Shown: positions 17,466 through 26,491, counted from the stretch's first letter. The stretch is 64,000 bases of DNA from Litoreibacter ponti (GCF_003054285.1 NZ_QBKS01000001.1:2418001-2482000), one strand, 5' to 3'. A program made the numbers and translations. The notes: generated by a model from the letters alone, not told the origin.

Positions 17466-17621
17466 CGACATTCGGGCGTTTCGAAATCCCCCACCAATGC
17501 CGTCGCATTGAACTCCATCGGGATAGATGGTTATAGGATGTGACGAGATACTGTCTTGGGTGTCTGTGGATGGGCCAGATAGTCTAGGCTCAGCAGACGT
17601 ATCTTGGAAGGATATATAAAG

Positions 17622-17798
17622 ATGAAAAAAATCGCACTTGCTACCGCATTCACGCTGGCCGCTTCCACCGCATTCGCTGGCGGCCTGTCGGACCCGATCA
17701 TCGAAGAGCCGGTCATCGTTGAAGAGACCTCCTCCTCGGCTGGCGGCATTCTGATCCCGCTGCTGTTCCTCGTTCTGGTTGCAGCCGCTGCTTCCTAA
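17622..17798 (+). CDS. small secreted or membrane-anchored protein of unknown function (58 aa)
   Basis: The product has a Sec signal (MKKIALATAFTLAASTAFA) and a short acidic linker (GGLSDPIIEEPVIVEETSSS). A C-terminal hydrophobic helix (AGGILIPLLFLVLVAAAAS) is long enough to span the membrane. GGAAGG about 10 bp upstream sets the start. A strong hairpin terminator follows at 17827. The protein may therefore sit in the inner membrane with a very short periplasmic face. No function can be assigned. Confidence 0.72.
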   Translation: MKKIALATAFTLAASTAFAGGLSDPIIEEPVIVEETSSSAGGILIPLLFLVLVAAAAS

Positions 17799-17826
17799 GT
17801 TCGACGCGAACATCTGAATTCGAAAG

Positions 17827-17849
17827 GGCGGCCCCAGTGGCCGCCTTTT
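17827..17849 (+). terminator. rho-independent terminator
   Basis: Perfect 7-bp arms GGCGGCC (17827-17833) and GGCCGCC (17839-17845) around CCAGT, followed by TTTT. It serves the 58-aa gene and may also stop rlmN transcription from the opposite strand, since rlmN ends at 17850. Confidence 0.8.
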
Positions 17850-19046
17850 CTATGTCTGGGGCGTGGCGATGCCCGCTTCGGCCTCGATCTGCTTGCGTGA
17901 TTTGCGCGCCCGCTCGGTTGCGGACTTGAGCTGTCCGCAGGCCGCCATGATGTCTTCGCCCCGCGGCGTGCGGATCGGCGAGGCATAGCCAGCCTTGTAG
18001 ATGATATCGGCAAACTTCTTGATCCGGGCCCAGTCAGAGCGCTGATAAGGCGCGCCGGGCCATTCGTTGAATGGGATCAGGTTGATCTTGGCCGGGATGC
18101 CCTTGATTAGCTTGATCAACCGCCGCGCGTCCTCGTCGCTATCATTTACGTCCTTCAGCATCACATACTCGAAAGTGATGCGTTCGCTATTCGACAGCTT
18201 CGGATAGGCACGCAACGAGTCCAGCAGCGCCTCGATGTTCCAGCGCTTGTTGATCGGCACCAGCTTATCGCGCACCTCGTCCGTCGTCGCGTGGAAGGAA
18301 ATCGCCAGAAGACAGCCGATCTCTTCGGCGGTCTTCGCAATCTCTGGCACGACGCCGGAGGTCGACAAGGTGATCCTGCGGCGCGACAGGCTGATCCCTT
18401 CGGGGTCCATCGCGATCTTCATCGCGTCGCGCACGTTGTCGAAGTTGTACAGCGGCTCGCCCATGCCCATCAACACGATGTTGGACAGCAGGCGCGTCTC
18501 ATCCTTGGGGTTCCGCCCGGGTTCCGGCCACTCGCCAAGATCATCGCGGGCCAGCATCACCTGGCCGATGATCTCGCCCGCCGTCAGGTTGCGCACCAGT
18601 TTCTGCGTGCCGGTGTGGCAGAACGAACATGTCAGGGTGCACCCGACCTGGCTGGAGATGCACAGAGTGCCACGCCCTTCTTCGGGGATGTAGACGACCT
18701 CGACCTCGTGGCCGCCAGCGATGCGAACCAGATATTTGCGGGTTCCATCATCAGACACCTGACGGGTGACAACTTCGGGCAGCGCGATTTCAAACTTTTC
18801 GGCCAAAAGGGCGCGGTAATCCTTCGACAGATTTGTCATCGCATCGAAATCGCGCACGCCTTTCTGATAGATCCACTGCCAGACCTGCCCCACCCGCATC
18901 TTCGCCTGCTTCTCGGGCGTGCCTGCGGCAATCAGCGCCTCGCGCAAACCCTCACGGGTCAAACCCACGAGGTTGACCTTGTCGCTGTCCGGCAGCTTGC
19001 GCGGAATAGTCAGCATGTCTTGCGTGATCGGGGCGGTGGCGGACAT
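17850..19046 (-). CDS. rlmN: 23S rRNA (adenine(2503)-C(2))-methyltransferase RlmN
   Basis: This 398-residue radical-SAM methyltransferase modifies A2503 of 23S rRNA and A37 of some tRNAs. The CxxxCxxC cluster is CTLTCSFC (Cys136, Cys140, Cys143). The mechanistic cysteine is in GEDIMAACGQLKS near residue 372. The sequences GMGEPLYNFDNV and LAISFHATTDEVR are family typical. The N-terminal helical domain (VWQWIYQKGV) is intact. It is monocistronic on this strand, ending at the shared terminator. Confidence 0.96.
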   Translation of the reverse strand: MSATAPITQDMLTIPRKLPDSDKVNLVGLTREGLREALIAAGTPEKQAKMRVGQVWQWIYQKGVRDFDAMTNLSKDYRALLAEKFEIALPEVVTRQVSDDGTRKYLVRIAGGHEVEVVYIPEEGRGTLCISSQVGCTLTCSFCHTGTQKLVRNLTAGEIIGQVMLARDDLGEWPEPGRNPKDETRLLSNIVLMGMGEPLYNFDNVRDAMKIAMDPEGISLSRRRITLSTSGVVPEIAKTAEEIGCLLAISFHATTDEVRDKLVPINKRWNIEALLDSLRAYPKLSNSERITFEYVMLKDVNDSDEDARRLIKLIKGIPAKINLIPFNEWPGAPYQRSDWARIKKFADIIYKAGYASPIRTPRGEDIMAACGQLKSATERARKSRKQIEAEAGIATPQT

Positions 19047-19087
19047 CTTGGGCCTCTGGGCTCGGGAAGGCCGTGAATTACACCAAA

Positions 19088-19702
19088 TCAGTGCAAAGGG
19101 AAAGCTGCGGCCTGCGCGTGTGAAGGGACATGGGGACGCAGCAGGTTCGTTGCAAGCCGGGCTTCTTCTACCGAGAGCGCCGGGCGTGTGGTTGTCTGGC
19201 AGCCGGGGCCAAGATCAAGGGCCAAGTTCCCACAATAAAGCAGGTGGCGCTTCATGAAGCCGAGCGACACGTAAGTCACCCCGCGCAAGCCCGACACCCG
19301 CTCGATCCCGGCGACGCCGACAAGGTCCCGTGCGGCGACCAGAACTTCGCGCGATGCGAAGAGCACATCAAACATCCGGTGGCGCAGCGCGATCTGCTGG
19401 CTAGGGGCGAGGTAGATATCCTGACCGGGGCGTTCATGCCCGAAAGCACCCGGCGGCACGCGGATCGGCGACAAGTCCGGACTGCTCTCCAGATCGGCGT
19501 CGCGGAAGGCAATGCATTTCACCACCTGCATGCCTAGGTCCTTAGTCAGCACGCGGTCACCCGATTTCAGCTCTTCGATCGGCCGCTTGCCGGTGCTGGT
19601 CATGACCGGCGTTCCGACGGTCAGACCTGCGGCGCTCAAGCGCACAAGCGCCGGTTTCGCCTGTGCAGGCAGTTTGACGACCGACGAACGTGATAGGGTC
19701 AT
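19088..19702 (-). CDS. Hint-domain protein
   Basis: This 204-residue protein has a Hint (hedgehog/intein-like) fold. It has GLTVGTPVMTSTGKRPIEELKSGDRVLTKD near residues 26-55 and IYLAPSQQIALRH near 93-106, resembling intein blocks A and B. The nucleophile position (usually Cys or Ser after a hydrophobic run) reads G-T, so self-splicing is doubtful. Such single-domain Hint proteins are common in Rhodobacteraceae, but their role is unknown. It is downstream of the ialB-like gene on the same strand, separated by hairpins. Confidence 0.78.
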   Translation of the reverse strand: MTLSRSSVVKLPAQAKPALVRLSAAGLTVGTPVMTSTGKRPIEELKSGDRVLTKDLGMQVVKCIAFRDADLESSPDLSPIRVPPGAFGHERPGQDIYLAPSQQIALRHRMFDVLFASREVLVAARDLVGVAGIERVSGLRGVTYVSLGFMKRHLLYCGNLALDLGPGCQTTTRPALSVEEARLATNLLRPHVPSHAQAAAFPLH

Positions 19703-19717
19703 ATGTGCTGCCTTCCG

Positions 19718-19780
19718 GCCGGGTGATCCCGGCTCTTGTCGTTTGGATCACAAGGGGGCCTTGGCAGCCGGCACCCCTTG
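19718..19780 (-). terminator. hairpins between ialB-like and Hint genes
   Basis: Two inverted repeats lie between the ialB-like stop and the Hint-gene start. CAAGGGG (19751-19757) pairs with CCCCTTG (19774-19780), and GCCGGG (19718-19723) pairs with CCCGGC (19728-19733). There is no T tract, so they may be a weak terminator or part of the Hint leader. Confidence 0.4.
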
Positions 19781-19800
19781 CGTTTGAAAATCAGATCTTG

Positions 19801-20331
19801 CTACGCGCCGCAGCGCTTTGCGGCATCTTCGAGGGCCGCAGTGAAGCCCAGAAGAGAGAACGTGTCTTTCGTGGTCGTCCCCCGACGCGATTGTCCCGTG
19901 ATCACGGCGTTTGCCCCACGCTTCATGGCCGCGATAATCTTGTTGTCATCCGCGGGTGTCGGTGCCCAAGCCGTCTCGCCGCTGGTGAACAGCTCGTACT
20001 GACCATCACCGATCTGGAGGCTGACCGTCGCGCCGTCGGGGTAGGGGTATCCGCCGGTGAAGGACACTTCGCCCAGCTTGCCCGATCCGGGCCAGTAGCT
20101 CACGAACATCAAGGTGTCGCCGCGGGTCACGGCCACAACGCGGCCTCCCTTGGTGTTGACGGTTTCCTTGGGGCTCGACACGACCCAGCATTGTGTCGGG
20201 TTGTCCTCCACGAACACGCTCCAGTCGGTCTTTGACGCAACACGGTTGGTGGATTGTTCCTGAGCGAAGGTTGGCCCAGTGGCCAGGACGATTGCCGCAG
20301 CAACGGCAACGCTTTTCAGCACGTAATTCAT
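19801..20331 (-). CDS. invasion-associated locus B (IalB) family protein
   Basis: This 176-residue secreted protein has a signal (VAVAAAIVLATGPTFA). The mature chain contains DWSVFVEDNPTQCWVVSSPKET, SYWPGSGKLGEVSFTGGYPYPDGA and a C-terminal cysteine (AAKRCGA), the pair expected to form a disulfide in the IalB family. Despite the name, the family is widespread in non-pathogenic Alphaproteobacteria and its biochemical role is unknown. Start 20331 begins the signal peptide; an upstream in-frame ATG at 20466 only adds non-signal residues. Confidence 0.85.
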   Translation of the reverse strand: MNYVLKSVAVAAAIVLATGPTFAQEQSTNRVASKTDWSVFVEDNPTQCWVVSSPKETVNTKGGRVVAVTRGDTLMFVSYWPGSGKLGEVSFTGGYPYPDGATVSLQIGDGQYELFTSGETAWAPTPADDNKIIAAMKRGANAVITGQSRRGTTTKDTFSLLGFTAALEDAAKRCGA

Positions 20332-20497
20332 GTGTTCCACAGCTCCAGCTGTCTCTGCCTCTTCATACGCCGGGTGGCCCTTTTCAGGCTCGATTTGAAC
20401 CGGCGCAACTTCATTATCTCGATTGCCAAACTTTAGCCCAGAAGTCATGTCTGGGGGAAGGCCCATTGGCGGATTTTCGCTTTATGAGGAGGCGTCT

Positions 20498-21490
20498 ATG
20501 ACACAGCCCATCCCGATGCTCGAAATCTGGCGTGGAGACTTGCTTGAATCGCAACATCTTGGCCATGCCGTTGTCTGTGATAGCAGCGGTCAAGTGGTTG
20601 AAAGCTGGGGTGATGACGAAAAGGTGATCTACCCGCGGTCGTCATGCAAGATGCTGCAAGCCCTACCCCTGATCGAAAGCGGCGCGGCAGACGCATTCGG
20701 GCTCTCGACCGAGCAGTTGGCGCTCGCCTGTGCATCGCATCAGGGCGCGGCCATTCACACAGATCGGGTCGATGCGTGGCTCAGTGATCTGGGCCTGACC
20801 GAAGCTGCGTTTTGCTGTGGCCCACAGGAACCAAACGACATTCCGGCCCGTGATGCGCTCATTCGGGCCGGGGAGGCGCCGGGTCGGCGACACAACAACT
20901 GCTCCGGCAAGCATTCCGGGTTTTTGACCCTTGCGAAACACCTTGGGGCGGGTCCGGACTACGTGAACATCGACCTCCCTGTTCAGCGCGCCGTCAAAGC
21001 CGCGTTCGAGGAAATGGTCGAAGAAAACTCGCCCGGCTACGGAATCGACGGATGCTCCGCCCCAAATCACGCCTGCACAGTCACAGGGCTAGCCCGGGCC
21101 ATGGCAAAAATGGCGGCCCCTTCGGGCGGCGGCACGCGGAGTGCGGCCTGCGAGCGGCTGGTGAGCGCCATGGGGGCGCATCCCGATCTTGTCGCGGGCG
21201 AGGGACGCGCCTGCACCGAGCTGATGCGTGCGATGGACGGAAAAGTCGCGATCAAAACCGGGGCAGAGGCCGTATTCGTCGCGATCCTTCCCGAGCAAAA
21301 GTTGGGGATAGCCTTGAAAGTTGCCGATGGCGGCACCCGCGCGGCCGAAGCGGCCATTGCTGCCCTCCTTGTCAAATACGGCGCGCTGAATGCGGAGCAT
21401 CCGATGGCCCTAAAGTTTATGCATGGCCCGATCCGCAACTGGGATGGACTGAAAACCGGCCACATGAAGATCGCTGCCGGTTTCGCCTAA
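20498..21490 (+). CDS. asparaginase (Rhizobium etli AnsA-type)
   Basis: This 330-residue enzyme of the thermolabile asparaginase II family is unrelated to E. coli AnsB. It hydrolyses L-asparagine to aspartate and ammonia. Motifs: VIYPRSSCKMLQALPLIESGAAD, CCGPQEPNDIPARDALI, RRHNNCSGKHSGFL and GIDGCSAPNHACTVTGLARAMAKMA, with conserved Ser-Cys-Lys and Cys-Ser-Gly-Lys-His segments likely forming the active site. The ATG at 20498 follows GAGGAGG. It converges on the histidine-kinase gene with a 4-bp overlap (CTAA). Confidence 0.9.
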   Translation: MTQPIPMLEIWRGDLLESQHLGHAVVCDSSGQVVESWGDDEKVIYPRSSCKMLQALPLIESGAADAFGLSTEQLALACASHQGAAIHTDRVDAWLSDLGLTEAAFCCGPQEPNDIPARDALIRAGEAPGRRHNNCSGKHSGFLTLAKHLGAGPDYVNIDLPVQRAVKAAFEEMVEENSPGYGIDGCSAPNHACTVTGLARAMAKMAAPSGGGTRSAACERLVSAMGAHPDLVAGEGRACTELMRAMDGKVAIKTGAEAVFVAILPEQKLGIALKVADGGTRAAEAAIAALLVKYGALNAEHPMALKFMHGPIRNWDGLKTGHMKIAAGFA

Positions 21491-23679
21491 TCCTCGAACG
21501 GGGCGGTGTCCTTCGGCGCAAGCTCCCGGATTAGGGCATGGATTTCCGCCTTCTTCAGAGGTTTGGTCAGGTAGTGGCTGATGCCCGCCTCCCGGATACG
21601 GCCTTCGTCGCCTTCCATCGCGTGAGCCGTCATTGCGATAAGTGGCAATGGATCTTCTCCGCGCTCGGTCTCCAGTTTGCGGATCGCGCGACTGGCCTCC
21701 ATTCCGTCCATCTCGGGCATTGAGATGTCCGTGAAGACGAGGTCAAAGTCGCCGTCGTTGAAGGCCTCGACAGCCTTTAAGCCGTTATCGACCAAGGTCA
21801 GCTCCATATTTACGCCCTTGAGCATCTTCCGAAAAACGAGCTGGTTGGTTTTGTTGTCTTCTGCTGCGAGGATGCGAAGGGGCCGCAAGACCTTGGACTC
21901 CTTCTGCACCACCGCACCGGCTTTTTCCGAAGCCGCCATGAGGCAACTGAACAAATCCTGACGGTGAAAAGGCTTTTTGAGCGTCTCGACGCCCTTCGGG
22001 ACCTTGACCACATCCGACGGGCCGAGCATCGCGATCATCGGCGTATCGGGGAAAACCTTGCCAAGTTCACCAAGCGTCGAGGTCCCGTCCGACAACTCAC
22101 CATGATGGCCGACAAGGATCACGTCGGGCGTGCTGTTCTTCTTCTTTTCCAACACGGATTTCACGTGCGGCATCACTTCGACATCGAGCCCGAGCAGGCC
22201 GACTTGCCGGGTCAGAATATCCAGATCCATCGCGTTGGGTTCGATCACCATTACGGACTTCAAACTCTCTGGCAGCACATTGGGCGGCCGCTCCGCGTCT
22301 GTGACGACCGGAAGGTTGATCGAGAAGCCAAAACATGCGCCCTCGCCCTTTTGCGAGCTGATCCAGACCTCGCCACCCATCTGTTCAACCAGTTTGCGCG
22401 TAATCGCGAGACCTAGACCGGTGCCCTCATATTTGCGGTTCGCCTCATCTTCGATCTGGTTAAATTCGCCGAAGATGTGTTCAACCATCTTGGGCTCAAT
22501 CCCGATCCCGGTATCCTCGACCGTGAGGTGCAGCTGACAGTCGCCGTTCTCGCCGGGAATGCCGACGACGCGGATCAGAACGTACCCGTCATCGGTGAAC
22601 TTCACCGCATTGCCGACAAGGTTTGTCAGGATCTGGCGCAACCGGCCCGGATCGCCGATGAACTCCGCAGGCAGAAACTGATCGTAGTCGATCTGGAAAT
22701 CGAGCCCCTTGCGTTGCACGGTCGGCTCGACGATCAGGCCCACGTCCTGCACCAGCCGTTCCAGATCGAAGGGTTGCGGCTTCAGCTCGATCTTCTCGGC
22801 TTCGATCTTGGAGAAATCCAGAACGTCATTGATGATTTCCAACAGGGCTTCGCCGGAATTGCGGATCGTCTGCGCGTACAGCTCGTTTTCCTCGTCCAGG
22901 CCGTTTTCGAGCAGAAGATCGGCCATGCCGACCACACCGTTCATTGGCGTGCGCAGCTCGTGGCTCATCTTTGCGAGGAAGGCGGATTTGGCGCGGTCGG
23001 CGGCGCGCGCCTTGTCGCGCGCGTCTCGCAATTCGTCTTCGCGCAGGATCGTGTCGGTGATGTTCATCGCCATGGATACGATTCCGCCGTCAGATGTGCG
23101 GCGGTCCATCATCTTCACATACACCCCGTTGTAAAACCGGAGCGTCACGGGCTCGATCTCGCCCGCGGACCACCGGTCAAGCATCATCTGAAGCCAATCG
23201 TCGGGATCGCTGCCCTTCAGATCAACGATCCCCTCGTCGACGCTTAGATCGAGAATAGTCTTGTAGTTGCAACCCGGCCCAATGCCTGCGGCGCCTTCGA
23301 AGATGGCAAGGTAAGGCGGGTTTGCCGCGACCAGATTGAGCCGCGCGTCATAGAGCGCGAAGCCGTCCTTGATCGTATCGACGGCGTCCCAAAGCAGCCG
23401 TTCCACCGCCACGACTTTATGGTTCGCGGCTTCCAGATCCTGACTGACGCGATCCTTCTCGCCTGCAAGTTCGGCCACGACCTTGCGCTGGTCGACGATC
23501 TGGCCCGACAGCGACAGAGCATGGGCCGAGAGCTTGCGATTGGCGGCAACAAGCTCTGCGCTTTTTTGCTCCAACAGCCGCTCGGCCGCGAGGCGCGCAC
23601 GGCGCTCCGCCATGATCTCACTGTCGCTCGGCGCGTGTTCCATCAGGGTCCGATTCGTGTGTCTGCTTTGCGCGTACAC
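21487..23679 (-). CDS. hybrid sensor histidine kinase with pseudo-receiver and receiver domains
   Basis: This protein of about 730 residues has no membrane helix, so it is probably cytosolic. Order: coiled coil (about 25-95), PAS-like domain (about 96-210), HisKA with MSHELRTPMNG (His240), and HATPase_c with NLVGNAVKFTDDG, VEDTGIGI and GTGLGLAI. A receiver-like domain (about 474-585) has Gly523 where the phospho-Asp should be. A true receiver (about 600-720) has TDISMPEMDG (Asp651) and the TKPL lysine. GTG 23679 is the annotated start; ATG 23643 is also possible. The signal is unknown. Confidence 0.92.
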   Translation of the reverse strand: MYAQSRHTNRTLMEHAPSDSEIMAERRARLAAERLLEQKSAELVAANRKLSAHALSLSGQIVDQRKVVAELAGEKDRVSQDLEAANHKVVAVERLLWDAVDTIKDGFALYDARLNLVAANPPYLAIFEGAAGIGPGCNYKTILDLSVDEGIVDLKGSDPDDWLQMMLDRWSAGEIEPVTLRFYNGVYVKMMDRRTSDGGIVSMAMNITDTILREDELRDARDKARAADRAKSAFLAKMSHELRTPMNGVVGMADLLLENGLDEENELYAQTIRNSGEALLEIINDVLDFSKIEAEKIELKPQPFDLERLVQDVGLIVEPTVQRKGLDFQIDYDQFLPAEFIGDPGRLRQILTNLVGNAVKFTDDGYVLIRVVGIPGENGDCQLHLTVEDTGIGIEPKMVEHIFGEFNQIEDEANRKYEGTGLGLAITRKLVEQMGGEVWISSQKGEGACFGFSINLPVVTDAERPPNVLPESLKSVMVIEPNAMDLDILTRQVGLLGLDVEVMPHVKSVLEKKKNSTPDVILVGHHGELSDGTSTLGELGKVFPDTPMIAMLGPSDVVKVPKGVETLKKPFHRQDLFSCLMAASEKAGAVVQKESKVLRPLRILAAEDNKTNQLVFRKMLKGVNMELTLVDNGLKAVEAFNDGDFDLVFTDISMPEMDGMEASRAIRKLETERGEDPLPLIAMTAHAMEGDEGRIREAGISHYLTKPLKKAEIHALIRELAPKDTAPFED

Positions 23680-23714
23680 TCGTCGAACAAAATGAAAACA
23701 CGCTTAACGCCGGA

Positions 23715-24890
23715 TCAGACCCGCTCGATAGCCAGCGCGATGCCCTGCCCGCCACCGATACACATGGTGATCAGGGCCTTGGAGCCCCGAATGCGCTCGA
23801 GCTCGTAAAGTGCCTTTACCGTGATGATCGCCCCCGTTGCACCGACCGGGTGACCCAACGCGATAGCACCACCGTTCGGGTTCACTTGGGCGGGGTCGAA
23901 CCCGAGTTCCTGGCTGACCGCAAGCGCCTGCGCCGCAAACGCTTCGTTTGATTCGATGACATCGAAGTCCGACGCCTTGAGCCCGGTTCGCTCCAACAAC
24001 TTTTGAACCGCAGGGACGGGACCGATGCCCATCACCTCCGGTCGGACACCGGCATGGGCGTAGCCGAGGACGCGCGCACGTGGGGTCAGGCCGGACGCGC
24101 GCGCGGCGGCCTCAGATGCCAAGACCACGGCACCGGCACCGTCGTTGATACCGGAAGCATTGCCAGCCGTGACGGAGCCATCTTTCTGGAACACCGCGCG
24201 CAATCCTGCCAGCGCCTCAAGAGAGGTCGCCTTGGGGTGCTCGTCCGTGTCGAACGCAACCATGTCGCGCTTCACACGTACCTCAATGGGCGTGATCTGA
24301 TCGGCAAAGCGGCCTTCTGCGATCGCTTTTGCCGCGCGTTCCTGGCTTTCCATCGCAAACGCATCCTGCATCTCGCGGGTGATGCCATGCTCTGCCGCGA
24401 CATTCTCCGCCGTTACGCCCATGTGGCCGGTTCCGAATGGGCAGTTCAACGCACCGAGCATCATATCCTGCGCTCCTGCGTCGCCCATTTTCTGACCCCA
24501 GCGCGCTTGCGGCAGGATGTAGGGTGAGCGGCTCATGTTCTCCGCGCCGCCAGCAAGGCCAAATTCGGCGTCGCCCAGCGACAGCGACTGGATCACGGAC
24601 ACGATGGCCTGCACCCCGGACCCGCAAAGGCGGTTCACGTTCATCGCTGGCACCGTGTCGGGCACACCTGCCTGCATGGCAGCGGCACGGGACAAATACA
24701 TGTCGCGGGGTTCGGTGTTGATCACATGGCCGAAGGCCACATGCCCGATTTGATCCGGGGCGACGCCAGCGCGCTCCATGGCCGCTTTCGATACGGCTGC
24801 GCCAAGATCAATGGGGGCGGTCGCGGCGAGCGCGCCGCCAAAGGTGCCGATTGCGGTGCGCGCGCCGCTTAGGATCATAATGTCGGTCAT
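23715..24890 (-). CDS. acetyl-CoA C-acyltransferase (thiolase)
   Basis: This 391-residue thiolase condenses or cleaves acyl-CoA with CoA. Nucleophile Cys89 is in MNVNRLCGSGVQAI. The C-terminal active-site segments are NPNGGAIALGHPVGATGA (His near 348) and MCIGGGQGIALAIERV (Cys near 378). NEAFAAQALA lies between. The sequence resembles biosynthetic acetyl-CoA acetyltransferases (PhaA/AtoB type), but degradative use cannot be excluded. No beta-oxidation partner is adjacent, and the gene is transcribed ahead of the histidine kinase on the same strand with 35 bp between. Confidence 0.92.
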   Translation of the reverse strand: MTDIMILSGARTAIGTFGGALAATAPIDLGAAVSKAAMERAGVAPDQIGHVAFGHVINTEPRDMYLSRAAAMQAGVPDTVPAMNVNRLCGSGVQAIVSVIQSLSLGDAEFGLAGGAENMSRSPYILPQARWGQKMGDAGAQDMMLGALNCPFGTGHMGVTAENVAAEHGITREMQDAFAMESQERAAKAIAEGRFADQITPIEVRVKRDMVAFDTDEHPKATSLEALAGLRAVFQKDGSVTAGNASGINDGAGAVVLASEAAARASGLTPRARVLGYAHAGVRPEVMGIGPVPAVQKLLERTGLKASDFDVIESNEAFAAQALAVSQELGFDPAQVNPNGGAIALGHPVGATGAIITVKALYELERIRGSKALITMCIGGGQGIALAIERV

Positions 24891-24970
24891 GGGTCAGTTC
24901 CTCCTGATATCGCGGAAACCCTAACCGAAAACACATGTGTGCACGCTATGACGTTGCGTATGGCGCACGC

Positions 24971-24999
24971 AAAAAGGCCCCTCCGGACGGAGAGGCCTT
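24971..24999 (-). terminator. rho-independent terminator of the 25.0-kb SAAER gene
   Basis: Reading the minus strand, AAGGCCTCTCCG then CGGAGGGGCCTT forms a long GC-rich stem with a tiny loop, followed by TTT. It lies about 25 bp past the gene's stop. Confidence 0.75.
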
Positions 25000-25022
25000 C
25001 GATCATTTTGGATTGGGGTGGC

Positions 25023-25313
25023 TTAGAACTGCACGCGCTCGGCAGCAGAGTCGTTGCCCAGCGCAAAGAAGGCCTGCACGTTGCGGCTCACTTGCGGGTT
25101 CTGGTCGACGACGATGTTACGCTCGGCGGAGCTGTCCTTGGACGCGACGAAGATGTCGAGCGCCTCGGAGATGTCGCCGGTGGAGGTTTCGCTGACGGTC
25201 CGCTCTGCGGCAGATTCGTTGCCCAATGCGAAGAAGGCCTTGGCGTTGTTCACGTCTGCAAATGCAGGGGCAGCGACGGTCAGGGCGATGACGGATGCGA
25301 TGATGGTTTTCAT
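25023..25313 (-). CDS. small secreted SAAER-repeat protein (96 aa)
   Basis: The Sec signal is MKTIIASVIALTVAAPAFA; the mature part is about 77 residues. It holds three spaced copies of one motif: AFFALGNESAAER (26-38), IFVASKDSSAER (54-65) and AFFALGNDSAAER (81-93). No cysteines and no known domain are visible. The gene has its own GGAG ribosome site, terminator and a structured leader nearly identical to that of the paralogue at 27584-27883. Secreted location is inferred from the signal. The function is unknown. Confidence 0.8.
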   Translation of the reverse strand: MKTIIASVIALTVAAPAFADVNNAKAFFALGNESAAERTVSETSTGDISEALDIFVASKDSSAERNIVVDQNPQVSRNVQAFFALGNDSAAERVQF

Positions 25314-25550
25314 TTGGGTGTACTCCAGTAGATCGTTTGTTTTCTGTCGGCGTTGTGCCGTTTGATGAGTTGAATATGGAGCTCTGCCTGATCACACTCA
25401 ATGAACAGGCGCGTGATAGATCTGCATAATTGGTGCATCAGCGCACGGATTTGGTGCGGTCCCGATCAGTGGATCACAGGGTCGTCAGATCGGCTCACAG
25501 CGGCGCGAGAGAGACATCCATCTGGACCGTCGAAGCGTAAAAAGCGTCCG
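25314..25550 (-). promoter_or_regulatory. leader/promoter region of SAAER gene, duplicated at 27.9 kb
   Basis: This 237-bp gap has no gene. Nearest the start codon it matches 27884-28010: ACTGGAGTAC before ATG, a small hairpin CGGCACAACGCCG (25348-25360 on plus as its complement), CATATTCAACTCATCAAACG, and CATTGAG further out. The shared segment spans roughly 95 bp and weaker similarity goes further. This suggests common transcriptional or post-transcriptional control of both paralogues. Confidence 0.55.
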
Positions 25551-26354
25551 TTAAGTCGGGAGGGTCTGCAAAAAGTCGACGCGACCATCCGGTAGAATCA
25601 CCGCGGTAGACAGAAGCCCGGTCTCATAGGCTCCGGTGTCGACCGAGATACGCCCATCCCCCATTGAAGGGTATTCGACAACCGTGTGTCCATGGGCAAC
25701 CCAAGTGCCATCGCTGCGTGCGCGCGTCAGGAACTCCGGGTGGCCCCAAAGAAGCACGCGGGTCGATTGGTCTTCCAGCGCGCGGCCGGGATCCGCCCCA
25801 GCATGGGCGACCATAAGATTGCCGGATCGAATAGAGGTCGGGCGCGCCCGCAGCCACGTCCACAAATCATCACCCAGCGCTGCCCGTAGCTCGGGCCCGA
25901 TGGTAATGGCGGCGTCCTGCCATTCCGGCTCTTCGGGCAGCTCAAGCCCGAAACTGCGCAAGGTCTGCGCGGCGCCATTGCTGAACCAACGTTTGTACCG
26001 AGCCGATGGCGCGTCGACAAAGTCGACCATCATCTGCTCGTGGTTGCCAAGCAGGCAGCTCACATTGTCGGGAAATTCCTGTGTCAGCTCCTGCAGGCGG
26101 CGCAGAACGGCGGCACTTGACGGACCACGATCGATATAGTCGCCCACGAACACCAGCCTCGGGTCGCGCATGTCCAACGCGCCGATCACCTGGTCGATCT
26201 GCTCCAGCATCTGCTCCAGCAAAGACAGGCTGCCATGGACATCACCTACCACGAAATGCGGGGCGTCAGGCATTGGTCGATCTTGTGTTGGTGGCGTTGA
26301 GGTCGAAAGGCTTTTTGACGCCTTTCTCGACAACAAGCCGCGCAGGAGGTTCAT
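25551..26354 (-). CDS. metallophosphoesterase (serine/threonine phosphatase-like)
   Basis: This 267-residue protein carries the calcineurin-like signatures in order: GDVHGS (37-42), GDYIDRGP (71-78), GNHE (103-106) and a distal VAHGHTVVE. Together they form a dinuclear metal site. This arrangement matches bacterial PPP-type protein phosphatases and Ap4A hydrolase-like enzymes; the substrate is unknown. Start 26354 has GGAGAG upstream; an earlier in-frame ATG (26498) would overlap the divergent epimerase start region and adds non-family residues. Confidence 0.88.
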   Translation of the reverse strand: MNLLRGLLSRKASKSLSTSTPPTQDRPMPDAPHFVVGDVHGSLSLLEQMLEQIDQVIGALDMRDPRLVFVGDYIDRGPSSAAVLRRLQELTQEFPDNVSCLLGNHEQMMVDFVDAPSARYKRWFSNGAAQTLRSFGLELPEEPEWQDAAITIGPELRAALGDDLWTWLRARPTSIRSGNLMVAHAGADPGRALEDQSTRVLLWGHPEFLTRARSDGTWVAHGHTVVEYPSMGDGRISVDTGAYETGLLSTAVILPDGRVDFLQTLPT

Positions 26355-26491
26355 GCAACGCTCTCCGGATCTGCTCTCACGTTCTACAGTTGGCCGCTGG
26401 ACCGACGAATGCAAGGGAAAGCCTGCGCTTCCCCTTTCACCTGCGCGGCTATATGCCGGAGCAAGGCGCTCGCACGGCAAGGAGTAGAGGC

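Noticed and set aside
19718..19733. GCCGGG-TGAT-CCCGGC hairpin as a riboswitch for the Hint gene
   Set aside because: A single short stem without further conserved structure is not enough; kept only as a possible terminator.
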